Below are positions 17,441-25,271 of a stretch of DNA of 57,233 nucleotides, in pieces (position 1 is the first letter of the stretch; every line of letters starts with the position of its first letter). Both the position numbers and the translations under genes were made by a program. Location: positions 1 through 57,233 of the forward strand of contig CAADYR010000106.1 in the NCBI GenBank assembly GCA_900753305.1, written 5' to 3'. This DNA is from Lachnospiraceae bacterium. Its GTDB lineage: Bacteria > Bacillota > Clostridia > Lachnospirales > Lachnospiraceae. The notes beneath the pieces are model-generated. The model saw only the letters and a list, made by a program, of their open reading frames with translations. It did no database searches and was not told where the DNA came from.

Positions 17441-17467
17441 TAAAGTTCTGACAATTAAGTCCGATAT
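17441..17467 (+). promoter_or_regulatory. Sigma-D (flagellar sigma-28) type promoter
   Basis: TAAA (17441-17444), 15-nt spacer, TCCGATAT (17460-17467). The B. subtilis sigma-D consensus is TAAA-N15-GCCGATAT, so only one base differs. It points at the 181-aa gene at 17581, with a leader of roughly 105 nt. The rest of the 286-bp divergent spacer is AT-rich and shows nothing else. Confidence 0.7.
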
Positions 17468-17580
17468 ATATAGCATAAGGGGAGTAGTTAACATATAAGG
17501 TGTCTGTAATAGGACGACATAACTGATGTGTGCGGGCAATAAGGGGGTGTCTGCACCATATATGAGGGAGAGGAGTACGT

Positions 17581-18126
17581 ATGGAGGTAAAGAGTGCGAG
17601 TAGTGCTTTACAGCTCAACAGTGCTGCTGCAGCAGTAGAGAACGGCAGCTCCGGAGGAAACAACAGACAACATACCAGAAAACTTGAGGCGGTATTGCTC
17701 GAAGAGAAACCGGAACAGGAAGAAGAATCTGTTAAAGTGTCTATTTCAGCAGCAGGACTCAGAGAGAGTCTGAAGCTTGAGAAGCAGGCAGCCAGAGAGG
17801 AGCTGGCGAGTGCATCGGAAATTGACGAAATGATGAAGAAAATGGACGGGTTATCCAGTCAGGTGATCAATGGAAATTTCTCAATGTCAGACAGATTGAA
17901 TTTCCGGCAGGAAATTAAGAAACTTACCAGTGAAATCAGCCGCGCAGGCGGTAACGGAATTTCTTTTACAAAAAATGATAATGTCCAACTTTCCCAGAAG
18001 ATTAGTGACTTAACCAGAATGATTAATGATGCGGCTGTATACCACAGAAATGCATCAGCAGTATTTATGGTAAAGAACCGGCAGACAACAGGCACGCAGA
18101 GGACGATCCTCGATATTGCCATCTGA
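17581..18126 (+). CDS. Hypothetical 181-aa protein, probably in the flagellar regulon
   Basis: I do not recognise a named family. It is soluble, polar and Ser/Ala-rich: a low-complexity N-terminus (SSALQLNSAAAAVENGSS), an acidic segment ending in VKVSISAAGLRESLK, then amphipathic helices. The phrase VxISAAGLxxS resembles short motifs in flagellar secretion substrates and FlgM-like proteins of Clostridia, but this is weak. There is no signal peptide, which would suit export by the flagellar apparatus. AGGAG lies 5 nt before ATG 17581. The sigma-D-like promoter is the main clue to function. A strong terminator follows at 18192. Confidence 0.65.
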   Translation: MEVKSASSALQLNSAAAAVENGSSGGNNRQHTRKLEAVLLEEKPEQEEESVKVSISAAGLRESLKLEKQAAREELASASEIDEMMKKMDGLSSQVINGNFSMSDRLNFRQEIKKLTSEISRAGGNGISFTKNDNVQLSQKISDLTRMINDAAVYHRNASAVFMVKNRQTTGTQRTILDIAI

Positions 18127-18191
18127 TACTTTATTAAAATCCGATATAACACTGTATCAGAGTTGATGCTTAGGGAGAGAATATTGAATAA

Positions 18192-18231
18192 AGCAAAATC
18201 TCGCTGTTTATGATAGCAGCGAGATTTTGCT
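18192..18231. terminator. Bidirectional terminator overlapping the nagA 3' end
   Basis: Perfect 15-bp stem AGCAAAATCTCGCTG (18192-18206)/CAGCGAGATTTTGCT (18217-18231) with a 10-nt loop and T-rich flank (GTCTTTTA). The right arm also encodes the last codons of nagA on the minus strand. Confidence 0.85.
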
Positions 18232-19353
18232 GTCTTTTATGACTTTTTTCAGAGAAAGGGAATGGATATCCAGCAAGTTAAAATGTGCCTTTTTGCCAGG
18301 GGTGATGCTGCCATAGCGATCATCGATTCCAATAGAGCGGCAGGGGAGGATTGTGGCAGCCGCAATGGCCTGTTCCAGAGAAATTCCCATGGAGATGGCT
18401 GTTTTCATACATTCCAGCAGTGGAGTGGCACTTCCGGCGATTGTACCATCGGATAAGAGTGCCAGCTTACCATGGACAGTTACATCCTGACCACCCAGTG
18501 TGTAGCTGCCGTCCGGCATTCCCGTGGCACGCATGCTGTCACTGATGAGAATGACGTGATCCGGGCAGAGGGCAAAGGTGGCACGTACAACCGGGGCACT
18601 TACATGAATACCATCACAGATCAGTTCTTTGTAACAGTCCGGTGTATCGTAGGCTGCACCGATGACGCCGCTTTCTCTGTGATGAAAGGGCGGCATGGCG
18701 TTATAGAGGTGGGTGATATGGTCTGCTCCGGCGTGAAGGGCAGACATGGCAGTATCATAGTTGGCATTCGTATGCCCAATGGAAAAGGCAATTTCTTCTC
18801 TGCATTCACGGATGCAGTCAATTGCGCCATCTATTTCAGGGGCAAGAGTGATCAGCCTGACCAGATGCCCGGAGTCATTGAGCCAGCGCCGGATGAGGGA
18901 AGCGTCCGGTTTCTGGATATAAGCAGCATTTTGTGCGCCTTTTTTTACAGGATTGATAAAAGGACCTTCCATATGAATACCAATGAGGTCGGCACCGGAG
19001 GTCTGGCGTCTGGCAAAATCAGCGGCTTCTTTGCAGATGTGAGTGAGCGTATCCGCAGGAAGTGTCATTGTAGCCGGACACATGGAAGTTACGCCATGCT
19101 CCAGTTCAAAGTCCGCCATCGCCTGATAAGCTTTTGCAGTTCCGTCACAGAAATCATAGCCATTGCATCCATGAAAATGGATGTCGGTAAGTCCCGGAAT
19201 ACAATAGCATCCCGATGCGTCTACGATTTCTTCCCCGGATTCCAAAGCTGCATCAGGAGGCAGCAGGGCAATGATCTGTTCTCCCCTGGTCTGGACTGTC
19301 AAAGGAGCAAATTCCTGTCGGTCGGTATAAACAAGTGCATTGATAATATACAT
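18208..19353 (-). CDS. nagA: N-acetylglucosamine-6-phosphate deacetylase
   Basis: A 381-aa amidohydrolase that turns GlcNAc-6-P into GlcN-6-P plus acetate, for amino-sugar use and cell-wall recycling. Metal and substrate motifs are in order: HFHGCNGYDF (HxH, about residues 59-68), HMEGPFINP with the metal Glu, SIGHTNA, HLYNAMPPFHHRESG, and the catalytic Asp in LISDSM. The N- and C-terminal beta segments of the amidohydrolase sandwich are present. Its usual partner nagB is not adjacent; the gene stands alone on the minus strand. The 160-bp spacer to 19514 is AT-rich with no clear operator. Confidence 0.96.
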   Translation of the reverse strand: MYIINALVYTDRQEFAPLTVQTRGEQIIALLPPDAALESGEEIVDASGCYCIPGLTDIHFHGCNGYDFCDGTAKAYQAMADFELEHGVTSMCPATMTLPADTLTHICKEAADFARRQTSGADLIGIHMEGPFINPVKKGAQNAAYIQKPDASLIRRWLNDSGHLVRLITLAPEIDGAIDCIRECREEIAFSIGHTNANYDTAMSALHAGADHITHLYNAMPPFHHRESGVIGAAYDTPDCYKELICDGIHVSAPVVRATFALCPDHVILISDSMRATGMPDGSYTLGGQDVTVHGKLALLSDGTIAGSATPLLECMKTAISMGISLEQAIAAATILPCRSIGIDDRYGSITPGKKAHFNLLDIHSLSLKKVIKDSKISLLS

Positions 19354-19513
19354 AAAGAGGCCCCCTTTTTTCTAATATAATATCAAGTTTAACAACTTGT
19401 TTCATGTTATGCAATATAGTTTCCGAGACTATTTATACTTGACTTTTAGCTGACTTTGAAGGATGATAGTATGAAAAGAACATTTAATTTGGGTCATTGA
19501 TAGATAGAAAGGC

Positions 19514-19756
19514 ATGACGATAACAATGCGTAAGATGGAATTTAAAATGGAACGTCCGGGACTTGTTCACGAAGGTGACACTATCACTGTGACAGAAGGC
19601 GTTCTCCCCAGTAACTATTATTACACGATTGACCCATCGCTTGCCATGTCAGGCAATGTGCCGTTTCGCGAGAGGCTTCTGGCAAGAAGCGGCAAAGTTA
19701 CCTCGGTTATTGAGAACGAGCGGGGATTTTATGTAACAGTAGAATTTGATGAATAA
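19514..19756 (+). CDS. Small hypothetical protein, 72-80 aa
   Basis: A compact basic/acidic beta-rich protein (MERPGLVHEGDTITVTEG; LARSGKVTSVIENERGFYVTVEFDE). It has no signal peptide, membrane helix or recognised domain. The start is uncertain: ATG 19514 is 1 nt from AAAGG, ATG 19526 is 13 nt away and ATG 19535 is further. Its position 18 nt ahead of RidA suggests a shared transcript. Reading-frame quality and clean RBS context make it likely to be real. Confidence 0.7.
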   Translation: MTITMRKMEFKMERPGLVHEGDTITVTEGVLPSNYYYTIDPSLAMSGNVPFRERLLARSGKVTSVIENERGFYVTVEFDE

Positions 19757-19774
19757 AAGAAAGGGAGTAAAATT

Positions 19775-20152
19775 ATGTTAACCAAGATCAGTACAAACAA
19801 TGCACCGGCAGCAATCGGACCGTATTCTCAGGCTATCGTAGCAGGAGATTTCTTATTTGCGTCAGGACAGATTCCTATCAATCCTGCAACAGGCAACGTA
19901 GAGGCAACAGATATTACAGGACAGGCGGAGCAGTCCATGAAGAATGTAGGGGCTATTCTGGAAGCAGCAGGAACATCTTATGATAAAGTAGTTAAGACAA
20001 CCTGTTTCCTGGCTGATATTGCTGATTTTGCAGCTTTTAACGAAGTATATGCCAAATATTTCACACAGAACCCTGCCAGAAGCTGCGTTGCAGTGAAGGA
20101 TCTTCCCAAGGGAGTTCTCTGCGAGGTAGAGGTTACCGCATACTTAAAGTAA
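19775..20152 (+). CDS. RidA family reactive enamine/imine deaminase
   Basis: A 125-aa member of the YjgF/YER057c/UK114 family, which removes reactive 2-aminoacrylate and related enamines produced by PLP enzymes. The signature GPYSQAIVAGDFLFASGQIP is at the N-terminus and the conserved Arg (NPARSCVAVKDLPKG) and the terminal Glu (CEVEVTAYL) are present, so it should be active. GGGAG precedes the ATG. It sits 13 nt upstream of shikimate kinase. Confidence 0.95.
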   Translation: MLTKISTNNAPAAIGPYSQAIVAGDFLFASGQIPINPATGNVEATDITGQAEQSMKNVGAILEAAGTSYDKVVKTTCFLADIADFAAFNEVYAKYFTQNPARSCVAVKDLPKGVLCEVEVTAYLK

Positions 20153-20165
20153 GGATTGGACGAAG

Positions 20166-20663
20166 ATGAAGAATATAGTATTGATCGGCATGCCGGGTGC
20201 AGGCAAGAGCACAGTAGGTGTCGTACTTGCCAAGAATCTGGGTATGTCCTTTATGGATTCCGATCTGGTGATTCAGGAACAGGAAGGTAAGAAGCTGCAT
20301 GAAATCATTGAAGAATGTGGTTCTGACGGCTTTATCAAAGTAGAGGAGAGAGTGAATGCTTCTCTGAATCCATCTAATACGATCATTGCAACAGGTGGCA
20401 GTGTCGTATATGGGGCAAAGGCAATGGAACATCTGGGAGAGATCGGCACAATCTGTTATCTGAAGCTCTCTTACGAAAGTATTCGGGACAGACTGGGTGA
20501 TCTGGCGCAGAGAGGCGTTGTCCTCAAAGATGGACAGACGTTGCTTGACCTTTATCAGGAAAGGATACCTCTTTATGAGAAATATGCTCATATAGTCATA
20601 GACTGTGAAAACAAAAATATTCGCGAAGTAGTAAATGAGATTGCTCGCATTTCCAGACATTAA
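20166..20663 (+). CDS. aroK: Shikimate kinase
   Basis: A 165-aa cytoplasmic kinase that phosphorylates shikimate at the 3-hydroxyl in chorismate synthesis. Walker A GMPGAGKST is at residues 8-16, the shikimate-binding Asp/Arg region follows (MDSDLVIQEQEG), and the GGSVVYG substrate loop is present. The lid Arg (LAQRGVVL) is in place. Length is normal for a single-domain AroK. No other aro genes are adjacent. The RBS (AGGA) lies about 10 nt upstream of ATG 20166. Confidence 0.93.
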   Translation: MKNIVLIGMPGAGKSTVGVVLAKNLGMSFMDSDLVIQEQEGKKLHEIIEECGSDGFIKVEERVNASLNPSNTIIATGGSVVYGAKAMEHLGEIGTICYLKLSYESIRDRLGDLAQRGVVLKDGQTLLDLYQERIPLYEKYAHIVIDCENKNIREVVNEIARISRH

Positions 20664-20673
20664 ATATCTTTTT

Positions 20674-20702
20674 GAATAAAAGGTAACATAATCCATATAC
20701 TA
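20674..20702 (+). promoter_or_regulatory. Forespore sigma-G-like promoter for spoVAE
   Basis: GAATA (20674-20678), 17-nt spacer, TATACTA (20696-20702), 62 nt upstream of the spoVAE start. The B. subtilis sigma-G consensus is GHATR-N17/18-CATWHTA; only the first base of the -10 differs. Confidence 0.5.
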
Positions 20703-20763
20703 AGTTTCGTATAAAGTATGACCATTGCCGGAATTTATATTGAAATGAGGAAAGGAAGGACAT

Positions 20764-21123
20764 ATGGATTATGTAAATGCATTTTGGGTAGGAGGGCTGA
20801 TCTGTGCCCTTGCACAGATATTGCTGGATAGGACGAAGATGCTGCCGGGACGAGTCATGGTATTGCTGGTGGTGCTTGGCGCTGTCATCAGCTTCTTTGG
20901 CTGGTATGAACCTTTTGCAGAATATGCGGGAGCAGGAGCGAATGTACCTCTTCTTGGATATGGAAATATTCTTATGAAAGGAATTAAAGAAGCAGTAGAT
21001 AAGGATGGATTCATCGGACTTTTCAAAGGAGGCTTCACCAATGGAGCCGTGGGCTGCAGTGCAGCGCTTGTTTTTGGATATCTGGCGAGTCTGATCTTTA
21101 GACCTAAAGTAAAAAAGGCATAG
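20764..21123 (+). CDS. spoVAE: Stage V sporulation protein AE (SpoVAE/SpoVAEb type)
   Basis: A 119-aa inner-membrane protein with about three hydrophobic segments (near residues 5-22, 30-50, 97-115). The ALAQILLDRTKMLPGRVMV and FKGGFTNGAVGCSAALVFGY patterns are those of the SpoVAE group, part of the channel that loads dipicolinic acid into forespores. Only this one spoVA gene is present; its usual neighbours spoVAC and spoVAD are not in the window. GGAAAGGA precedes ATG 20764. A forespore-type promoter upstream supports a sporulation role. Confidence 0.85.
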   Translation: MDYVNAFWVGGLICALAQILLDRTKMLPGRVMVLLVVLGAVISFFGWYEPFAEYAGAGANVPLLGYGNILMKGIKEAVDKDGFIGLFKGGFTNGAVGCSAALVFGYLASLIFRPKVKKA

Positions 21124-21137
21124 TGATATGCCTTTTT
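21112..21137. terminator. Bidirectional terminator after spoVAE
   Basis: Stem AAAAAGGCATA (21112-21122)/TATGCCTTTTT (21127-21137), 4-nt loop, T tracts on both strands. It lies between two convergent genes and covers the ends of both. Confidence 0.85.
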
Positions 21138-21639
21138 ATAATGCTTCAAAGTCAAGACCAAGTCTGGAGAGAAAACCGCGGATATACTGATCCCATAAGG
21201 TATCAACGCTCTTATCCATAATAAAAGTGGTAAAAGCAGTTCCGGTAACGCAGGTCACACGACCTTTATCATAACGGATATTGAGAGCCAGGGAACGGAT
21301 CAGGTTCGCATCGACACCACAATCGGGCTGACTCGCGATCTGTTCGATCAAAGCAGGTGAGGCATGCAGGATAACGCGGAAGGAAACAGGAGTTTTCTTA
21401 CCTTTGATCAACTGGAAACAGACAGGTCTGATATCTTTCCAACTGGAAAAGACAGGGAGAACACTGCCTGCGGCCTCTATTTCTTCATTTGTGTAGAAGT
21501 CCTTCACAATATGTCCATCAATCTGGAAGGTGTTAAAAGTTGTGATAGAAACTTCCTCTACCAGAAAGGTATCGAACTGTTCTGATACCAACAGTGCATT
21601 CATAAAATTTTTGGTTATCTTTATCTCCAGGGCTGTCAT
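21136..21639 (-). CDS. DUF5721 family protein
   Basis: A 167-aa soluble protein resembling the DUF5721 family found in Lachnospiraceae (ALEIKITKNFMNALL opening; FNTFQIDGHIVKDFYT; SALNIRYDKGRVTCVTGTAFT region). It has no membrane helix or catalytic motif that I can recognise. GGAG lies about 6 nt before the ATG. It is convergent with spoVAE and divergent from degV. Function unknown. Confidence 0.75.
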   Translation of the reverse strand: MTALEIKITKNFMNALLVSEQFDTFLVEEVSITTFNTFQIDGHIVKDFYTNEEIEAAGSVLPVFSSWKDIRPVCFQLIKGKKTPVSFRVILHASPALIEQIASQPDCGVDANLIRSLALNIRYDKGRVTCVTGTAFTTFIMDKSVDTLWDQYIRGFLSRLGLDFEAL

Positions 21640-21805
21640 GGCAGTCTCCTTATCTTATTTTGATTACTCATTATTGTAGCATTTCATAGCAATCGGTGCA
21701 AATTATTTTTTAAAACATCTTTTCAAATACCATAATATATGTTAACATAGAATGTAGTTTTTAAAACTACATAAAATAGTACAGATTAATTCAAGAGGTA
21801 TAGAT

Positions 21806-22645
21806 ATGAGCTATAAAATTGTTGTAGATAGTTGTTGTGAATTACCGGAAGAACTGAAGAAGGACAGCAGATTTGAAATCGTGCCATTAACACTTATTGT
21901 TGGCGATACATATGAGAAGCCGGATGATGAATCTTTTGACCAGAAGGAGTTTCTTCAGGCAGTGGCACAGTGCCCTGTCAGTCCCAGATCAGCATGTCCG
22001 TCTCCGGAGCGCTTCATGGAAGCATATCGCACAGAAGCGGATCATGTTTATGTTGTGACCCTTTCATCCAAGCTCAGCGGCAGTTATAACAGTGCAGTAC
22101 TTGGTAAAAATCTATACCATGAAACATATGGAGAGAAGCAGATATATGTAGTAGACTCGCGTTCTGCATCCTGTGGTGAGACACAGATTGCCTACAAGAT
22201 CGCACAATGGGAAGAAGAAGGACTCACATTTGAAGAAATTACATCCAGAATTGAGCAGTTTGTAGATGGTATGCATACTTATTTCGTTCTGGATAATCTT
22301 GAAACACTGCGTAAAAATGGCAGACTTTCCGGAGTAAAGGCACTGGTTGCATCGACACTGAGCATTAAACCTGTTATGGCGGGAGAACAGGGCAGTATCG
22401 TGCAGTTGGGACAGTCCGTAGGAATCAAGAAGGCACTTGCCAAGATGGTAGATCATGTGATCAGGGATGTATCAGATCCGGAGAAGAAATGTCTGATGAT
22501 CACACACTGTAATAACCTGGACAGGGCCAACAGCGTAAAAGATCAGATCCTTGCGAAAGTAAAATTCAAAGATGTGCTTATTATGGATACAGCAGGAATC
22601 AGCAGCATGTATGCAAATGATGGTGGCGTGATCGTAACAGCATAA
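21806..22645 (+). CDS. DegV family fatty-acid-binding protein
   Basis: A 279-aa cytoplasmic protein. Firmicute DegV (FakB) proteins bind a fatty acid and present it to the kinase FakA for incorporation into phospholipid. Family marks are the N-terminal KIVVDSCCELPEEL, the Ser-rich SSKLSGSYNSA near residue 92, and the SIKPVMAGEQG motif near residue 190. GAGG lies about 8 nt before ATG 21806. No fakA is nearby. The lipid specificity cannot be inferred. Confidence 0.92.
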   Translation: MSYKIVVDSCCELPEELKKDSRFEIVPLTLIVGDTYEKPDDESFDQKEFLQAVAQCPVSPRSACPSPERFMEAYRTEADHVYVVTLSSKLSGSYNSAVLGKNLYHETYGEKQIYVVDSRSASCGETQIAYKIAQWEEEGLTFEEITSRIEQFVDGMHTYFVLDNLETLRKNGRLSGVKALVASTLSIKPVMAGEQGSIVQLGQSVGIKKALAKMVDHVIRDVSDPEKKCLMITHCNNLDRANSVKDQILAKVKFKDVLIMDTAGISSMYANDGGVIVTA

Positions 22646-22651
22646 CAATAT

Positions 22652-22686
22652 AAAAAGGGAAACGTTCTGTGAGCGTTTCCCTTTTT
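22652..22686. terminator. Bidirectional terminator between degV and the LytTR regulator
   Basis: Perfect 13-bp stem AAAAAGGGAAACG (22652-22664)/CGTTTCCCTTTTT (22674-22686) with a 9-nt loop. It serves two convergent genes. Confidence 0.9.
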
Positions 22687-22689
22687 ATA

Positions 22690-23406
22690 TCAGTCCATAT
22701 CATCGATATCTTCTTTTAGAAACTTTAATTCTGAATATCGTAATGGCGAATAGTGGAATTCACGATAGTCCTGCATCATCACTGTGATAGGGGTAAGCAT
22801 GGAGATAAACCGCATATTTACAATGACTTTTTTGTTAATGCGATAGAATTCCTTATAGGGTTCTGTCAAAAGGTAGAATTCACCTGTATCTTCTGTTACA
22901 GACAGAAAAGTGCCATCTTTTAAATAGACAGCATTAGAAGAATCCTTTGGTGTGAAATATAAAATATCACGGACAGGAATATAATGCAGATTCCCATCAG
23001 TCAGATGAACAGGAAGCATTTCGATATGTCCCTGAACATGTGTATCTCCCAACGCCAGAAGCTCAGGCAACGGCTCAGGAAGATATGGTTTCTTACGGTG
23101 TACGACGTTGTCAGGAAGATCAGGGATCGCTGTATAATCAACCTTGGAAGAATACAGCACAATAGGACCGTTAAATCCCATCTCCGTAATGGTATGGATG
23201 ATTTCGGCAGCCAGAGTAGGTGTGGCTGACATATCCATAAATACCATGTCATACATAAGCGGATGGAACAAAAAATGTTCCCTGTCGCCATAAGAATCTA
23301 CATATAGCAGATTGGGAGTTCCCATACGCTTGTCAGATTCCCTGGAGAGCAGGCGTTCCAGATGCTTTCGATCCGCAATATTATCATCACAGATAGCGAT
23401 ATGCAT
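22690..23406 (-). CDS. LytTR-type response regulator
   Basis: A 238-aa AgrA/LytR-like regulator. The receiver domain (about 1-110) has the acidic pair ICDDN, a phospho-acceptor Asp in MVFMDMS and Lys in HRKKPY. The C-terminal LytTR DNA-binding domain spans about 130-230 (YIPVRDILYFTP; TEPYKEFYRINKKVIVNMRFI region). No histidine kinase is adjacent, so it is an orphan in this window. DUF1294 begins 16 nt further along the same strand, upstream, so the two may share a transcript with argG or run from an internal promoter. Confidence 0.9.
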   Translation of the reverse strand: MHIAICDDNIADRKHLERLLSRESDKRMGTPNLLYVDSYGDREHFLFHPLMYDMVFMDMSATPTLAAEIIHTITEMGFNGPIVLYSSKVDYTAIPDLPDNVVHRKKPYLPEPLPELLALGDTHVQGHIEMLPVHLTDGNLHYIPVRDILYFTPKDSSNAVYLKDGTFLSVTEDTGEFYLLTEPYKEFYRINKKVIVNMRFISMLTPITVMMQDYREFHYSPLRYSELKFLKEDIDDMD

Positions 23407-23421
23407 AAAGTCTGTTCCTCC

Positions 23422-23715
23422 TTACATAATACTGAATTGCAACGGCGAATACATGAGAGTCAGGACTGCAGCAATCTGTACGAGCAGAATCAAAGGCATA
23501 CCATATACAAAATACCAGTGTCTGGTCTTGTGATGAAAAAAATACATTCCAATGATGGAACCCAGACTTCCGCCAATCAGGGCGATAATAAAAAGCGTAG
23601 ACTCCGGAATTCTCCAGAGCCTTTTCACCGCCCGCTTTTTATCAATTCCCATGACTGCAAAACCTACCAGATTCATCATAAGCAGATAACCTGCAATGAT
23701 ACCGATTACAATCAT
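23422..23715 (-). CDS. DUF1294 membrane protein
   Basis: A 97-aa protein with three hydrophobic helices. The family pattern NLVGFAVMGIDKKRAVKRLWRIPE (in part: GIDK-A-W-R-I-P-E), then GGSLGSIIGMYFFHHKTRH is complete. Function is unknown. Some family members are fused to a cold-shock domain, but this one is not. It lies between argG and the LytTR regulator on the minus strand, with small gaps on both sides. Confidence 0.9.
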   Translation of the reverse strand: MIVIGIIAGYLLMMNLVGFAVMGIDKKRAVKRLWRIPESTLFIIALIGGSLGSIIGMYFFHHKTRHWYFVYGMPLILLVQIAAVLTLMYSPLQFSIM

Positions 23716-23727
23716 AAATTTTATCCT

Positions 23728-24951
23728 TTATTTATTATTATTTTTAACTTCCTGCATCTTCATGGCGCGAACTTTCAGAGAAAGACCGAACAGGTTGATG
23801 AAGCCTTCTGCATCATGATGATCATACAGATCTCCTGTTGTGAAGGAAGCAAGGCTTTCATTGTAGAGAGAGTAAGGGCTTGTCTCACCGGCTTTGATGA
23901 TATTGCCTTTGTACAGTTTGAACTTAACTTCACCGGTAACGTATTCCTGAGTCTTTTCCATGAATGCCTGCAGAGCTTCTCTCTTAGGTGTGAACCATTT
24001 ACCTTCATATACAACATTTGCAAATTCATTGCTCAGTTCTTTCTTGAGGCTGTATGTATCGCGGTCAAGAACCAGTTCCTCCAACTGCTGATGAGCTTCC
24101 ATCAGGATTGTTCCACCAGGAGTTTCATATACACCACGGGATTTCATACCGACAACACGGTTCTCAACGATATCAACGATACCAACGCCATGCTTGCCGC
24201 CTAATCTGTTCAGCTCTCTGATGATATCAGATACTTTCATCTTCTGACCATTTACGGAAGTAGGAACACCCTTTTCAAAAGTCATGGTTACATACTCACC
24301 CTTCTCAGGTGCTTTCTCAGGAGTAGTTCCCAGAACGAGAAGATGATCGTAGTTAGGCTCGTTGGAAGGATCTTCCAGTTCCAGACCTTCATGGCTGATG
24401 TGCCAGATGTTACGGTCACGGCTGTAAGAAGAATCTGTTGAGAAAGGAAGATGGATACCATGTGCTTTACAGTATTCAATCTCAGATTCACGGGAATCCA
24501 TTTTCCACTTGTCATTTCTCCATGGAGCAATGATCTTGATATCAGGAGCCAGAGCCTTGATACCTAATTCAAAACGGATCTGGTCATTACCTTTACCTGT
24601 AGCACCGTGGCAGATTGCGACAGCACCTTCTTTTCTGGCGATTTCTACTAATTTCTTTGCGATCAGAGGTCTGGCCATAGAGGTACCTAATAAATATTTA
24701 TTCTCATAAACTGCATGAGCCTGTACACAGGGAACGATGAAATCATCACAGAATTCGTCTACAACATTTTCAATGTAGAGCTTCTCAGCGCCACATGCCT
24801 TAGCTCTTTCATCCAGACCGTCCAGTTCTTCGCCCTGACCGCAGTCAACGCAGACGCAGACTACATCATAGTCGTAGTTCTCCTTTAACCAGGGAATAAT
24901 GGCAGTAGTATCAAGACCGCCGGAATAAGCTAATACAACTTTTTCTTTCAT
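23728..24951 (-). CDS. argG: Argininosuccinate synthase
   Basis: A 407-aa ATP-dependent enzyme joining citrulline and aspartate in arginine synthesis. The N-terminal pyrophosphatase loop reads AYSGGLDTT, and the citrulline/aspartate-binding CHGATGKGNDQIRFE segment and YKGNI region are present. Length is normal. It is transcribed away from the GNAT-argJBD operon across a 320-bp intergenic region that holds ARG-box-like sites. The argH gene that normally follows is not present. Confidence 0.97.
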   Translation of the reverse strand: MKEKVVLAYSGGLDTTAIIPWLKENYDYDVVCVCVDCGQGEELDGLDERAKACGAEKLYIENVVDEFCDDFIVPCVQAHAVYENKYLLGTSMARPLIAKKLVEIARKEGAVAICHGATGKGNDQIRFELGIKALAPDIKIIAPWRNDKWKMDSRESEIEYCKAHGIHLPFSTDSSYSRDRNIWHISHEGLELEDPSNEPNYDHLLVLGTTPEKAPEKGEYVTMTFEKGVPTSVNGQKMKVSDIIRELNRLGGKHGVGIVDIVENRVVGMKSRGVYETPGGTILMEAHQQLEELVLDRDTYSLKKELSNEFANVVYEGKWFTPKREALQAFMEKTQEYVTGEVKFKLYKGNIIKAGETSPYSLYNESLASFTTGDLYDHHDAEGFINLFGLSLKVRAMKMQEVKNNNK

Positions 24952-25096
24952 AATGATATCTCCTTTGTTCGCGATAAGTTTTCACATAAATGTTCATGGA
25001 AATAATATACAACATAAAAACAAATAAATCAAGTGAAAAATTATGCATAAACTATTGACAAATTAGTGAAAAAGCGTAAAATAATCAAATGCATAC

Positions 25097-25109
25097 TGAA
25101 TAATATTCA
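25097..25109. promoter_or_regulatory. ARG-box-like palindrome 1
   Basis: TGAATAATATTCA, a perfect 13-bp inverted repeat. The ArgR/AhrC half-sites TGAAT and ATTCA are complete, but the spacer is one base shorter than the usual four. It lies in the argG/GNAT-argJBD divergent region. Confidence 0.5.
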
Positions 25110-25163
25110 CTTATGAATGTATAAAAATACAAACAATATGCAAAATGGCATAAAATATTCATC

Positions 25164-25177
25164 CGAATAAATATTCA
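25164..25177. promoter_or_regulatory. ARG-box-like palindrome 2
   Basis: CGAATAAATATTCA has the ArgR spacing (TGAAT-WWWW-ATTCA) with one mismatch in the first base. It is 67 bp from box 1, about 20 bp upstream of the predicted promoter of the GNAT-argJBD operon. Two operators at such spacing would allow co-regulation by looping, which is inference. Confidence 0.5.
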
Positions 25178-25196
25178 CTAAAATATGGTAAAAATA

Positions 25197-25225
25197 TTGT
25201 ATTTCCATATTGATTCAGTTAAGAT
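25197..25225 (+). promoter_or_regulatory. Predicted promoter of the GNAT-argJBD operon
   Basis: TTGTAT (25197-25202), 17-nt spacer, TAAGAT (25220-25225). The start codon is about 40 nt beyond the expected start site. On the other strand TTGATT-N17-TATATT upstream of argG is a similar quality candidate. The remainder of the 320-bp spacer is AT-rich without other genes. Confidence 0.35.
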
Positions 25226-25271
25226 AAAAGATAGGCTTTTAATACTATAGAAAGATTGGTGTAAAGAAGAA

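Noticed and set aside
18141..18147. Second CCGATAT near the end of the 181-aa gene, a possible sigma-D -10
   Set aside because: The -35 position 15 nt upstream reads ATCT and the nearest TAAA is only a few bases away, so the spacing is wrong.
23362..24204. 280-aa plus-strand frame antisense to argG and DUF1294
   Set aside because: The minus-strand genes are clearly conserved; this frame is low-complexity and has no start signal.
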